From Heliocidaris erythrogramma (taxonomy: Eukaryota; Echinodermata; Echinoidea; Camarodonta; Echinometridae): a stretch of DNA of 64,000 nt. Shown in pieces: positions 21,492 through 32,795 of this stretch (position 1 is the first letter of the stretch; every line of letters begins with the position of its first letter). Under the pieces are notes generated by a model. It did no database searches and was not told where the DNA came from. It worked only from the letters and a program-made list of their open reading frames with translations. Position numbers and translations under genes: made by a program. The DNA is taken from positions 29,836,534-29,900,533 of the forward strand of contig CM046858.1 in the NCBI GenBank assembly GCA_025617745.1, read 5' to 3'.

Positions 21492-21728
21492 TCAGGGACG
21501 GCCTCTTCTTGATGCCATACGCAGCCCCGTGCTATCGACGAAGTCCTCCGCACAAAAGTGCTCGGAGCACACAACACTGTGCTCACTCGGCCCCTTCCAA
21601 TGGGCGCGAGTTAATTTTACTTTTGCGGTCCATTTCCTTCTTATATTTGGGTCTTTAGGGAATAAATGTAGACTGACACCCTCCTTTGTGGTGTTACTGC
21701 AACCTGCAACAACGCAGCGTTGCGGCAT
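21492..21728 (-). CDS. THAP zinc-finger domain, transposon-borne
   Basis: From ATG at 21728-21726 the - strand reads MPQRCVVAGCSNTTKEGVSL, FPKDPNIRRKWTAKVKLTR and HSVVCSEHFCAEDFVDS. This is a THAP domain: C-x4-C early, invariant Pro and Trp (FPKDP, RKW), then C-x2-H (CSEH). THAP domains bind DNA through this C2CH zinc module and occur in P and Kolobok transposases and many host factors. The frame stops 78 codons in, before the usual AVPTIF, so a downstream exon is expected but unseen. A TGACGTCA site lies about 110 bp upstream. The upstream GCTCCGCCCC sequence resembles that before the THAP at 32796. Confidence 0.75.
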   Translation of the reverse strand: MPQRCVVAGCSNTTKEGVSLHLFPKDPNIRRKWTAKVKLTRAHWKGPSEHSVVCSEHFCAEDFVDSTGLRMASRRGRP

Positions 21729-22554
21729 ACTTCGCTTTAGAGGTGGTTTTCGAGGTGGTATACACAACAACAAGTTAGTTTGCACATGTAATACATAGGC
21801 AATATTGTAAACAAACATCGGCAATGTCGGTTTGTGACGTCACACGTCAATCATGCTCACGGAACGAGAATTCGGGGTTTAAAAGGGGGCGGAGCTTAGC
21901 AGACTGTTTTGGACATGAATACCTGGGGGAAATATTATTTTAAAAATATCTTGATACGTATTTATTGCAAACGGATGTGATTTTTCAATTTAGATGAGAT
22001 GCATGTACAAAATACCAAGAATTATAATTTCAGTACTCAAAAACGGTATTCCTTATGCCTTTACCCTGCGGATTGGGGGCATAATCCTTAAAATTTTAAT
22101 TTTCTACAGTTTTTTTCTTTCTCTCTTTTGCGTTTTCTGTGCCCCTGCCCCCGGTAGATACGCCACTGTATCTAAATATTGTCTAGGGCGATAAAACAAA
22201 AGTGTTCAAACAGGGTCGGCTAAGGCGTCCGTTTCGGCCTCTTTGCCCTAGCTCTGCTTTCACGGTCTCTGCGAGCCAGCTGTATGCATATTATGTTTGC
22301 ATTAACGTGTAATTTCAAAAGTAGATTAGGAGATTTTCAGCAGTATACTTTGTTCTATTTCTAAGCCAGCTTATTTATCTCTGATATTTAAACAGGGTGA
22401 CTCATTATCACCCATAGTGATGGTCTTCCATGAGGTCCCGATAGCCATAATGAGTAACAATAACAGTCAACAAAATCATTAAAATTAACTCATAACGAAC
22501 AATGAATAAGAACATATATATATACATATATATATATATGTGTATATATATCTC

Positions 22555-22890
22555 TCTCTCTCCTCTTTAACTTCTTTTACCATGTTTGCGCGAGTTTCCA
22601 TGGAGCTTTCTCCCTTTCTGCGCTTCTGCTCTTTTACGCCTCTATATCTTTCTCTTTCTCTCTCTCCTCTCCTTCCTGATCTCTACCATGGTTGCGCTGG
22701 TATCCATGGAGCTTTTGCGTTGTTTTTTTTGCGCTTCACGCTCTTTTGTGTACCTATCTAATAAATTTTCATCATTTCCTGATGAAGGCCTATGGCCGAA
22801 AATTCGAATTTTTTCATCGTATACGGACTTTTCATTCCTATTTTGTCTATAACTTTGCAAGTCCGAAGCAGAACTATATTTTTTTTATAT
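22555..22890 (+). mobile_element. Solo PLE terminal repeat
   Basis: Nearly identical to 5030-5356 of the PLE at 3.4-5.4 kb: CCATGG tandem units, hammerhead-like core and the TTGCAAGTCCGAAGCAG tail. (TA)n-type arrays lie on both sides (22503-22550, 22888-22906). It has no coding sequence. One tandem CCATGG unit has decayed to CCATGTTTGCG. Confidence 0.88.
22779..22801 (+). ncRNA. Hammerhead-like core, best preserved copy
   Basis: CTGATGA, then AGGCCTATGGCC (a GGCC/GGCC stem with UAU loop), then GAAA. All catalytic-strand positions of these two segments match the hammerhead consensus. The stem I partner strand is not obvious. Confidence 0.5.
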
Positions 22891-23439
22891 ATATATATAT
22901 ATATATGTACATGTATATACCAAGTATTTGGTATCCTCGTAATAAATGTTTGTTTTTGCGAAAACATCGTTGCATATTTCTAGTATGTTGATATATCATG
23001 TGTATAGACAGTAATTATTTTCTAAAATCCTTTGAAAAATAATATTATTAATTTTTAAAAGACTACTTTAGCTCAGTATATAAACACACTTGGGATACCA
23101 AAATTTCTTTATACATATTAACAAAACATTTTACAGGATAGTATACTTATTCAAGGATTACACAATGATTTCATGTAATACAGAATAGAAATTCAACGCA
23201 CAGTGTCTCTTAAATAACGGAAATCATACAAATATATTTCAATATGGCACAAATATATTTATTACTGATAATTAATGATATGAAATCATTCATTCAATTT
23301 GAAAAGCATTATGTCATCCTACATTTTGGGGCTAAGAAACAAACCATCAAACATGTTTTGCAAATCCGAACAACAAAAAATGACATATTTCTGATGAAGA
23401 CATAATAAAAAAAATAAAAATAATAATAATCACATGTCT

Positions 23440-23720
23440 TGTTTACCCAGGGTAGCCTCATCAGTATTATATACTGTTCTCCCTGAGGGCCCTGCAATAT
23501 TATTACCCCGGCTTTAGCCGAGCTACCATGATAAGGTGCTCAAGTATTCAAGGAATTTCTTCCTACCGGGTACCCATTTACTTCACCTGGGTGGAGAGTG
23601 GCAAATGTAGATTAATGTCTTGATATATGACGTTAGTGCCGTGGCAGGTGACAAGTGAAAATTTCCTAGCAGTAAGAATGAATATGAATACCGCAATTTA
23701 CCATGTTGTTCTGTAAACGA
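23440..23720 (-). mobile_element. tRNA-derived SINE, inverted copy
   Basis: On the - strand it shares GTAAATGGGTACC and TGCAGGGCCCTCAGG with the + strand copy at 25345-25645, in the same order. The 5' part (CCACGGCACTAACGTC) looks like the usual transition from the tRNA head. The two copies bracket the RT remnant at 23830-25180. Confidence 0.72.
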
Positions 23721-23829
23721 ATCAAACCAGTCGTTTGATTTTTAAAAGAGGAATGTATTGAAATGCGATAAGGAATTAGAGTATAAAATCTTCAGCTAAG
23801 AAACTAAATAAAATTTCTCTTACCGTTTT

Positions 23830-25180
23830 ATCTTATTGGGGACAGATGTTGCAAGATCTTTTGAACATATATTTAAATGTTTTCACAGCGCTTGCCATTG
23901 TTAATGCTCTGTCCAATTTATTCCATGCTATAGTTAAAGAACCGACGGTCTATGTTTAAAGCATTCTGTTTTATACTTTGACACAGAAAGTATACATTCA
24001 TATGCCTGCCTCGTATGATACTCCAATTAAACATTCTTAAAAATAGGATGGTGCCAAGCAGTAACACGCTGAAATTCAAAACGTATCTCAGTTGGCATCC
24101 ATTTCAGATTGCTAATTAATTCACTTGATGGAGTCTCATAACTTTTGTTTGGAATTATTCTAGCAGCTCGTTTTTTTAAATTTTAACTTATCCGTTTGTT
24201 CATGATATCGATTTGAATCATTTGACCATACAAAGGAACAATAACCAAAGTATGGCAACACGAGTGCATTTTACAGCTGTCAAGCTGTCAATGGGAAATA
24301 ATCCTTAGCTCGTTTTATTACACTGACATTCCTGTGCGTTACTTTTGTATACTTTGTCAACCTGTTTGGACCAATTCAATTCTTCATCAATTAATATACC
24401 AAGACATTTGACGACGTTAACATTTTTTCAATACCTTTCCATTTATGCATGGCGTTAATCGTTACGTAACTCTATTCATCATGGGGGGGGGGGGGCGGCT
24501 ATTGTGTCGTCCCCCCCCCCATAATGAATAGAGTTACGTCACGATTAACGCCCATGCATTTATGGAAACATTGAAGGATGTTATTTTGTTTTAATTTGCA
24601 AGCGAAGCTATAACCATAACGCATGTTTTTTCGGTGTTTAGTATAGGGCAGGTTTGATTAATCCATATCATTAATTCTTCTAATGCGAAAGAAAGTTTTT
24701 GTTTAACCTCAGCTACACTACTTCCACTTGCAGTTAAAGTGTTATCGTCAGCATACGTATCCACATTACCATCAGATATACAATTTGGTAAAGTATTTAC
24801 ATAGATGGAAAATAATAACGGACCCAATATAGATCCCTGTGGTGCGCCCATCAGTACTGTTAATGGATTAAATTTAGCACCTTTAAATCACAACGTGATA
24901 AATAAGATCTGAACCATTTTGCACATTCATGTGAACATCCAATAGCAGATAATTTTTCTAATAAAATGATTGTGATCAACGGTGTCAAATGCTTTACGAT
25001 GGTCTATAAAAGCGACACCAGAGATCAGTCTGTTTTCAAAGTTCCATGACAAGTTATTAACGAATTTCGTAAATGCTGTTGAAGGAGAATGCTTCGCTCG
25101 AAACCCAGACTGAAAATAGAGTTCAATATACATATATTGTCAATGAACTCAGAAAGTTGGCGATGTACAACCCTCTCTAT
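23830..25180 (-). pseudogene. CR1/Jockey-type non-LTR retrotransposon RT remnant
   Basis: The - strand order is: FQSGFRAKHSPSTAFTKFV and GVAFIDHRKAFDTVDHNHF (25110-24960), GAPQGSILGPLLFSIYVN (24850), VDTYADDNTLTASG (catalytic YADD, about 24740), then after the nested 24448-24556 MITE KCLGILIDEELNWSKQ (about 24380), and a C-terminus with YHTRQAYE and LYNAWNKLDRALTMAS (about 24010-23870). There are several stops and shifts. The endonuclease is absent (5' truncated). Confidence 0.82.
24448..24556. mobile_element. 109-bp palindromic MITE with 8-bp target duplication
   Basis: Almost fully palindromic: CATGGCGTTAATCG at the left, complement of CATGGGCGTTAATCG at the right, arms of about 40 bp meeting at a G12/C10 core. 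The direct repeat CATTTATG lies on both sides (24440-24447, 24557-24564). Removing the insert plus one duplicate joins RT coding sequence on both sides. An 8-bp duplication points to hAT-type mobilisation. Confidence 0.88.
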
Positions 25181-25344
25181 GATTTGCTTACAACAGACAA
25201 ATAGAAATTAAGCGGTAATTGCTTGGATCGGACATATCACCAGCTTATATACATGTATAAGTTTAAACTACATCTTCGCAATGGTCAGTCGTGTTCATGA
25301 CATGACTGTCATGCATGTAAACCGAATATTAATTAAGGTCCAAT

Positions 25345-25645
25345 TTGATATTGATGTGGTAGTGCTGTGTTATATTGCTGAAGGCTCGCGACTCTCATAC
25401 GAGAGGTTCTGGGTTCGATCCTTGCTCTGTGCTTATAATTATTCTTGGACAAGATGTTTTGCCCACATATTGCCTCTCTCGTCCAAGGTGTAGTAAATGG
25501 GTACCTGGAAATGCTCGGGTATTGATAATTGCAGGGCCCTCAGGAACAGGAGTATTAGTATTAAATAATGTCAATATTTATAAAGCGCACATATCCATCC
25601 CTAGAGATGCTCAAGGCGCCTACAAAATAAATTCAATTTAATCCT
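25345..25645 (+). mobile_element. tRNA-derived SINE
   Basis: An A-box-like TGGTAGTGCTG and a perfect B box GGTTCGATCC (about 25414-25423) form a tRNA-like pol III head. A body shared with 23440-23720 follows, then a 3' end with TTTATAAAGCGCACAT and GGCGCCTACAAA. Confidence 0.75.
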
Positions 25646-25776
25646 TCAATTAAATCGACATACATATATTAAGTCAATGAAATATAAATTGAACTTTGAT
25701 CAAGGAAAATGTAAGTTTAAGTCTGGTTTTGAAAGTTGAAAGGGCATTGGCTGTTTGAAGAGAAATAGGTAACTTA

Positions 25777-25927
25777 AGGGCTGCATTCATTTGTCTGATA
25801 ACGATAACGAGATTTTTCATTAAAGGTACACCCTAGAGCTGCCCTACTATTAACTGACACGAGCATACTCGGTGTACCTTCAATTGAAAGTCTCGTTATC
25901 GTTATCGGACAAAATGTGACCAGCCCT
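25777..25927. mobile_element. 151-bp PIF/Harbinger-type MITE
   Basis: Inverted termini AGGGCTG...GATAACGATAACGAGA and its complement, continuing to AAGGTACACC. TTA lies outside both ends (25774-25776, 25928-25930). A 3-bp TTA duplication is the PIF/Harbinger signature. Confidence 0.82.
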
Positions 25928-25992
25928 TTATTCCACAAAGGAGGAGCTGCTGATGCAATCCCCAGTTTCTTTCAGTTCTCGGTAGTATTGAT

Positions 25993-26453
25993 GGGGGTAC
26001 TCGTTTTTCCAAAGGTTCCTTTTTCCGAAGGTTCATAATTCCGAAGGTTTGTAATTCCAAAACACAAATTTCCCATAGAAGGGGTTTCATAATTCCGAAA
26101 ATGAAATGGACTCATAATTCCGAACATGTGATTCATTTCTCCGAAGGTTCGTAATTCTGAAAATGATAAAGGTTTCATAATTCCGAAAGCGAAATTGAGT
26201 TCATATTTCCGAATGAAAAAGTGTTCGTAATTCCGAAAATGCAGTAGAGTTATACATGTACATAACTTTTCGGAATTACGAACTTTCAGAATATGAACCC
26301 TTCTTCATTTTCGGAATTATGAACCCTTTTTCATTTTCGGAATTATGAACCTTCGGAATTACGAACCGTCGGAGTAACGAACCTTCGGAAATACGAACCT
26401 TCGGAAAAACGAACCTTCGGAATTATGAACCTTCGGAAAAACGACATGTAACC
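25993..26453. mobile_element. 461-bp foldback element of TTCGGAAT repeats
   Basis: The left half is built of repeated CATAATTCCGAAGGTT-type units and the right half of the complementary AACCTTCGGAATTATG units, so the whole can fold on itself. GTATTGAT is duplicated on both sides (25985-25992, 26454-26461). It ends 70 bp before the exon at 26524. Confidence 0.88.
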
Positions 26454-26523
26454 GTATTGATACTGCCAAGGCTACTATTGATGATAATGCAATATTATTA
26501 TTACATTATTACATTATGTGCAG

Positions 26524-26796
26524 GTTATACGTGGGCGATTGGACTTGTTGATCGCTACAAAACCCTTAGTGTGATCATACTGCCTTACTTCAAGCAACAG
26601 AACAGGACCACAATCTACCAATCTCCCCGTCTTTCTGGAGACACCTTACCAATTCCAGCGTACGACCCCACTGATGGATTGTTCTACTTTGTGGGAAACG
26701 AAATCATTTACAGAGGGAGGCTTGGCGATGACCATATGCAACCCATTCGTAATCTTAGTGGTTACACTGAATCTGCAAAATTCTCAAGCAAAATGG
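26524..26796 (+). CDS. Secreted EGF/YWTD-repeat protein, exon 4
   Basis: The exon starts after GTGCAG and ends at a GTACAT donor, 273 nt, phase 1 at both ends, so EGF exon 3 splices to it in frame (GVDC then GYTWAIGLVDRYKTL). The segment AYDPTDGLFYFVGNEIIYRG has the DP-x-x-G-x-x-[FY][WF] form of an LDLR class B (YWTD) blade. A foldback transposon sits 70 bp upstream, close to where a branch point would be. Confidence 0.72.
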
Positions 26797-27045
26797 GTAC
26801 ATCATCTTTCATTGATCATATGAATCACTTCGCGGTCAATATCCTACACTAACCGAATGCTAAAACTTAAACCCAGGACCAAACAATATACCTAACCCTA
26901 TTCCTATCCATAAAACTAGCCTAAAACCCAGTTACAACCCTAACTCAAACCCTATATCTTAGACGAAATAAAGCCCGGAACCACTGTAGCCGAAGCATAA
27001 TTATGTGGGGGCACCCTCCGTTTCATGATTGGTCTATCGTAAGTA

Positions 27046-27550
27046 CACTGTAAAAACTAAAGCGCTACTTTTAGGGGCATGTATAGTGACTGCACCTGAA
27101 ATGCTGTTTATAGCACTAATGTAGTGTGCTAATTTACCAGCAAAAAAAAAATGTGACCGTGGCGAACCTCGAACCAGGTTCCGCTGATTGAGAGGTGCTG
27201 ACGTTACCGATGGACTGACGAATGCTTCTTGCAATCCAGTTTAGTTATGGGAGTCAAGTAGATAACATGAACTATGTGGTGTCGTAAATTCACTATGTAA
27301 CAATATGATCTGCTCTAAATCGTACGATGTGAGTTAGTCTAGCGGTAATGCCAGCAATTCTCGATCAGCGGAACCTGGTTCGAGGCTCGCCAAAATCATG
27401 TTTTTATGAATGTTTAGCAGTTTAAGGAGCCGGTCCAGCTCCCGTGAAAGTGCTGAAATAGCACGCTGTGTGCATTCAAAAGCACTCTGAGTGCAATCCC
27501 TATGCATGCCCTCAAAAAGTGCTATATACAGCACTTAAGTTTTTACAGTG
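27046..27550. mobile_element. 505-bp Tc1/mariner-type MITE in intron 4
   Basis: The ends are CACTGTAAAAACT and its complement AGTTTTTACAGTG with TA outside both. Further inside, CTCGAACCAGGTTCCGCTGA and its complement extend the inverted structure. AGCACTT-like half-sites link it to the 7692 and 36677 repeats. Confidence 0.82.
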
Positions 27551-27766
27551 TAGTTATCATCCTAGTGCGTAGATTTGATGTCCTTGTTTTCCTAAAGGTA
27601 GGACGTGTGTTCATCTTTAGTAAATTGAAATTACTTGGAGATCCATCAGAGATTGAGAATCAGGGCTTTATCCTCCTCTCTTTTTTTTCTTTTTTTCTTT
27701 TGGCTGACAAAACCAAAGAGTACAATATGCGTTTATCGATGTTATATACCTTGTTTCGTTCATTAG

Positions 27767-27941
27767 GAGGGGGATTAATGATAGACTATGACTTTGGATG
27801 GCTTTACGTGGGGCATAAAATTGAAGGTGCCATTAAGAGATATCCAATACCATCTCTGGACCTGGAAGAGATCTTCTTTCGACCCAATGACAAGTCAACT
27901 TGGGAGGGAGTGTCAGCTCTGGGCATATCACGTATCAAAAG
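27767..27941 (+). CDS. Secreted EGF/YWTD-repeat protein, exon 5
   Basis: It opens in phase 1 after CATTAG and ends in phase 2 before GTACAG. It reads GGLMIDYDFGWLYVGHKIEG, IKRYPIPSLDLEEIFFRP and WEGVSALGISR. The LMIDYDFGWLYV stretch is a YWTD-type blade (D-x-x-x-x-W-LY). Confidence 0.72.
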
Positions 27942-28415
27942 GTACAGTGTCCCCTCTGGTTTGAACCTCTAGTTTTGTATAGACAATATTACCCACTGGC
28001 CGGTTTCGGGGGCTCACCCTACCCGTGCCCCCTCTCGCCTTGGAATCCACGTGACATACCTTAATTACGCAACCCGAAAAATGCCCCCTCCCTCCTTTTC
28101 AAATTTGTGACCCAAAGAGCAACAGACGAGTGTAATTTCTCTGGCATGTGGGATAGCTTGAATTGTGATCACCCTTTTGGTCTACAGGCTTTTGTTCTAC
28201 GTCCCATTGGTCATACGACGTATTAGCTCTACCTCCCATGTTCGATTAGTCTAATGATAGTAAATCCTGAACCCGAATTCTAACCCTAATTATAACCTTT
28301 ATTCTAACATAATTCTAACTCTTAAAATCCCAAATCTTAATATGATGTAACAAAGGTTCTTATGGGACGTAGGAATATACAGACCAATTGACATGTCACT
28401 TTTTTGTCTCTGTAG

Positions 28416-28552
28416 GTTACTCTACTGGATTGATTTCAAGGGTATTGTAAGATGTAGCTTGGATATCTGTTTCCCGATGCGTATCTACCATTACTCTAAA
28501 GAAGTCTTATTCTATAGCATCGATTCTTACCACCTTGCCGTCGATGATGCAA
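28416..28552 (+). CDS. Secreted EGF/YWTD-repeat protein, exon 6
   Basis: It follows TCTGTAG and ends at GTAGGT; phase 2 in, phase 1 out. It begins with RLLYWIDFKGIVRCSLD, a good YWTD motif (YWID), then VLFYSIDSYHLAVDDA. An alternative donor 4 nt downstream exists but would break the junction to exon 7. Confidence 0.7.
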
Positions 28553-29316
28553 GTAGGTACCAAAACTCGTAGTTATATCCTTAAGGTTCTTGGAAAGAAC
28601 CTTAGAGGGAATTTCGTAGAGCAGCTCCAAGATGTTCACCAAACCAATCGATTTTTATTCCTACTCCATAAACGATGTTTCCTTCTCGGTTATCATGATT
28701 ATGGCTGTCTCGGGCATTCTTCTACCATCGTGTATGATTGCTACATTGTTGCATTTATTGAGCAGGAACTAGGTGGCTCCCTTCCTCTTTCCAGTTTGAG
28801 GAATGGGCAAGTTTAAGGTATTCATGGAATAATGAAAAATTTAAACATTGGAACATTAAAGTTATCATTTCCTTCATATCTGGTCTGATTCAAGTTGTAA
28901 TAGGGCTATCAACTTAAAATCTTCAGGTAAAGCCCTACTAAAATCTTTTATAATAGTCAATAAACATGATCAAGTATGCGAAAAAATACGTTACACTTGC
29001 CCAGTAACTTGGAGTTTCAGGAATAGTGGGTAATACCTGGGGCATTTTGTTTTTAGCCCGACGTCTAATTGTTTCTACATCCCACGTCCTACATCCTACG
29101 TTCTATTAATGAAGTGAGACATAGGACTGATGATAGATTTAATTCTAGTTGGTCGTACGCTCAATCGATCTTACTTCCCAATGGGATTTTATCAGAGTGA
29201 ATGGACAAACGTGCTACCATGGCTACACTAATCGGACCTAGGACCAATAGGCGTAAGATCAATGGGACCTAGAATCATTAAGATATACCAGTAGGACATA
29301 GGGCCGGTGGGACATA

Positions 29317-29630
29317 CACTCTAAAAATCAAGTGCTATTTTAGCACCTCAAGCTTTGGAGGCAGCACCTGTAAGGGCACGCATAGGGACTGCAAAAATTG
29401 TGCTAAAGTAGCACTTGTACACGTGCTATAATTCAAGACCAGTCCAAGTGCTACTTTAAATACTTTAAGTGTAAGCGTTTTTACACTTTTGGTGCTATTA
29501 GACGCATGCAGCTCGCAAAAACAACACTTTTGCACCCAATATAGTGCTAAAGAACACACACAAACAGTATGCACAAAATCACACCTGTAGTGCTGAAAAC
29601 TCACCCTTCTATAGTCTGTTAAACAGCCCT
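29317..29630 (-). repeat. AGCACTT-rich dispersed repeat, inverted copy 2
   Basis: Read on the - strand it matches 36837-37208. It starts at TA-CACTCTAAAAATC (29315 on) and ends near AAACAGCCCTA. A further short stretch of the same kind (TACACTAAAAAAACC, then AGTGCTG) follows to about 29700. Confidence 0.75.
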
Positions 29631-29700
29631 ATACACTAAAAAAACCAAAGTGCTGTTTTTAGCACTTGGAGGGCTATATTAAGCACTTTTTAGCACTATA

Positions 29701-31229
29701 ACCAAGGAGTCCCAACTGGCAACAAATTATCTCAAGCAGCTGCCCCTTTTTCTAAGGATGCACAAAAGAATCTACAGGTGCGTTGTTGCCTTTGATATCC
29801 GATGTTCGGTGCCGCCAACTTCATGGGAAAGCCTGAGTAGTGATTTTTGTCACAAAAGAAATATGGAGAATATTTCACTTTTTATATGAATAAACAAAGT
29901 GAAATTTTAACATGTGATAAAATATGAATACAAAAGCCTAATTGTGTCCAGAAATTTGGCTATATTATATGATAGTAGTTTCAATTTGAGGAAAGAAGTA
30001 AAATTTTACAATCCTAAAATCCATAATTTGACACTCTTCCGATTACTCCTTGCAAACGAAAAAATGGCAAGTTTTCGAGTACAGTTGATTATGATGTTTT
30101 ACGTCAGATTAGTGCCCACACATGCCAATTTTGGTTCGTATATCAGGAAATTTTGTACAATTTTTTTTCGCATGCTCCCAGTAAAGGTAAGCATTGTGAA
30201 CTGCTCATATTATCAGACTAGTGATAGCGAAAAGTAATTATCATTACAAAAGCATATTTCCCTTTAAAAATGTTCTGTAAGTTTGCAGCCAGGCAGGAAT
30301 CTTTTGTCTTCTTATCTGCAAGGAAGTTCCAGATGGCTCACATATTTTCTCCTGGCGGCGACGAACATTGTTCAGAGTGGATGAGCTACATGTGACTCCA
30401 GCGCTTGAAGCTTCTTGGTATGCACGTATGTTCGTTATCTACACCACCAGTAGGCGCTTCGAGGGCGCAGACATTTTGAGTGATTGTATATGGCTTGGGC
30501 ATGAGAGGCCGCTAATTATTTGCCGATTCAACGTAGTACGGTCAAATGAGGGCGCAAACGTTGTGTTTTGTATTTTTACTTTCCAAAGCTAAAAAAATCG
30601 TTTAAAAATCCCAATTCAATAGTTGAAATTGGTTAGGCATGCTGTAGTTCAAGATGTGTGTATTTCTGTCCCCAAACCTTCAGTTTAATGAAGTTAATTC
30701 AAGTAGTCGCTCACTGAAAGCTCATTCGATGATAGACACTCGTAAGGACGGCACACTTACATTTTACATCGACATTACTCACCATTTATACTCTTTCATT
30801 TATACTATTTCATAAAAGCAATTTTGTTGTGAAAGAAGGAGAAGATATTTGCTTTCCGAGGCTATTTATCAGATAATGCGATTTGGCTAAGGGTGCAGGA
30901 CTCGTTTGGTCAAAACAGGCATTTCCATATTCGGCCCATCTCTTTGAAATTAGATTCGTCTAATGTATGAAAATGTATCAAGAGTGTAGGTAATGGTATA
31001 ATGGCAGGGAAGCTTCCCATTCCTAATGGCTCATGTTCCTGTGTCTATGGTGTGGCGAGAATATTCCATGATGACGTCCACATTCTATCAAGCTTAGCCT
31101 CCTTAACATGCCCCTCCGTTTCATTGTATATATTAAGTCACTGATGATACGTTTGTTTATATTATTTTTGTACTGCTGTCAATACTTATCTCAGTTGTAT
31201 TGATAGTTTGATTATACAAATTTATTACG
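29701..31229. other. Gene-free intron stretch
   Basis: Intron 6 of the EGF/YWTD gene. No recognised element or splice-bounded exon; the small open frames have no motif. Confidence 0.4.
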
Positions 31230-32162
31230 TTGTTTTATGTTCAATCATTGAAATCGATATACAAACACTACAAACCGACTGACTCTCATGCGTATTTGAA
31301 TTATGCATCATCTCATCCACCGGCTTGCAAGCGGTCTATTCCGTATTCTCAACTGACACGTGTCCGTCGACTTTGCAGTGAGGATGATGACTTCCAACGG
31401 CAGGTTGATAAGATGACTGGTTTCTTCATCCAGAAGGGATATCCTGATAGCATCGTCACCTCTGCCAAGAGCAGAATTCTCAAGCAACCTCGCGTGGGCG
31501 TTTTGGAACCTCGTATGGCAGCCACCGCCTACAGGGTACCCTTTGTCCTCACGTACCACCCCACCAACCTACGTGTTGCCAAGATCATCAATGATAACTT
31601 CTCCCTCTTGCGAGATGACCCAACTACCGCAGGGATCTTCAAGGAGCCGCCTCTCATAGCGTATCGTAAGGATCACTCGTTGCGACAAGCCTTGGTATCT
31701 TCCCGACTGCCTACTACTCCTGACCCCTCCCAGAGCGGTACGTATCCCTGTGGCAGACCCAGATGCAACACCTGCAAAGTCACCACTGCCACTACCACCA
31801 TTAGGGGTCCCAAGTCTCAATGGGCCATCCATGGAAAGTTCTCCTGCACAACGGATGATTGCATTTATGTTATCCATTGCACCCAGTGTCTTCAGCTCTA
31901 CATAGGAGAAACTAAGCGCCGACTAGCTGATCGTGTGACAGAGCATTTGAGGTCCATACGACTCAACACGCCTGGATTACCTGTGGCTGCTCACTTTAAC
32001 TCACACAACCATGACATCCAGAACTTTGAAGTGTGCATAGTACGCAGTTCTTTCAGCTCCGACCAGCTACGCAAGCAGGAAGAGGAACGTATGATTTTTC
32101 GCCTTGGCTGCCTCCAACCAAGAGGAATTAATGTTTCTTTCCGCTCATTTCCCATCACGTAA
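31230..32162 (+). pseudogene. PLE protein C-terminal half: RT thumb region + GIY-YIG endonuclease
   Basis: An open frame of 310 codons. Residues 15-60 hold KPTDSHAYLNYASSHPP and KRSIPYSQLTRVRRLC, the region after the RT palm in PLEs. Residues about 150-165 contain SLRQALVSSRL. The Cys motif PCGRPRCNTC (about 172) and YVIHCTQCLQLYIGETKRRL, with RVTEH after it (about 213-237), form the linker and GIY-YIG active site. VAAHFN and EEERMIFRLG complete the domain. The endonuclease looks intact, but the catalytic palm of the RT lies upstream and is absent, so this is a 5'-truncated copy without evident promoter. Confidence 0.9.
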
Positions 32163-32795
32163 TTTTCTTTCTTTCTTTTCTTATCTTTTTCTTTTTCTTG
32201 TCCCTTTCTCTTTTGTCTTTCCCTCTCTTTCTTTTCTTTTCTCTCTCTCTCTCTCTCTTAGCTCTTCTTCTTTCTCTTGATGTATTGTTACGTCACTTCT
32301 GGCGCGTTCTTACTTCTTGTTTCTACGCGACCATTTTGCGCGTCTTTTTCATCTTGTTTCTACGCAACCATTTTGCGCGTCTTTTATTTGCCCTTATTTT
32401 TGCTTGACGCTTAAAGGGTCACTAAAATAAAAAAATAATTGCCCATTTTTCGTAGGAAGGTGTCACCAGGAGCCAAAAAATATCCATCACACAATTTTTT
32501 ATGCATTCAGTCATATTTTATAATCATTTGAAAAGTATATTTTTGCTGATTTACACAGTCATAAGCCCCGCCCCTAAAAAAGCCCATCGAAGCGACATTG
32601 TGATCACGTGATCTGTGACGCATGAAAAGTAAGGGAAAATATTCCACTAACCTATACCGTGCGCGCCCGGAGGCCCCCCGGCAGGCCCAGCCCGGTGCCG
32701 AGCATGATATTCACCGCATCGACCATTTGCATTGCGTATTTTCGCGGTTTAATTCCTCACAATAACTTTGATTTTGGGACACAGTTTCATCAATA

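Larger units (their letters stand above)
17192..22168. mobile_element. 5-kb hAT-ended element carrying P2X7R-C-like and THAP genes
   Basis: The ends are CAGTGGCGTATCTA (left) and its exact complement (right), flanked by TATCTATA and TATCTAAA, an 8-bp target duplication with one mismatch. CAGTGGCG-type ends with 8-bp duplications are usual in hAT elements; P elements also make 8-bp duplications and use THAP domains. Inside are a + strand P2X7R-C-like pseudogene (18086-19271) and a - strand THAP frame (21492-21728), convergent, each preceded by TGACGTCA sites. A Kolobok-like unit may be nested: TTAA-AGGTCCCC near 17751 and GGGG-TTTAA near 21877. Confidence 0.68.

Noticed and set aside
26870..26965. 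Telomere-like CCTAACCC/CCCTAA stretch (also 28260-28330)
   Set aside because: Degenerate CTAACCC-like text without regular TTAGGG periodicity; more likely low-complexity drift than an interstitial telomere.
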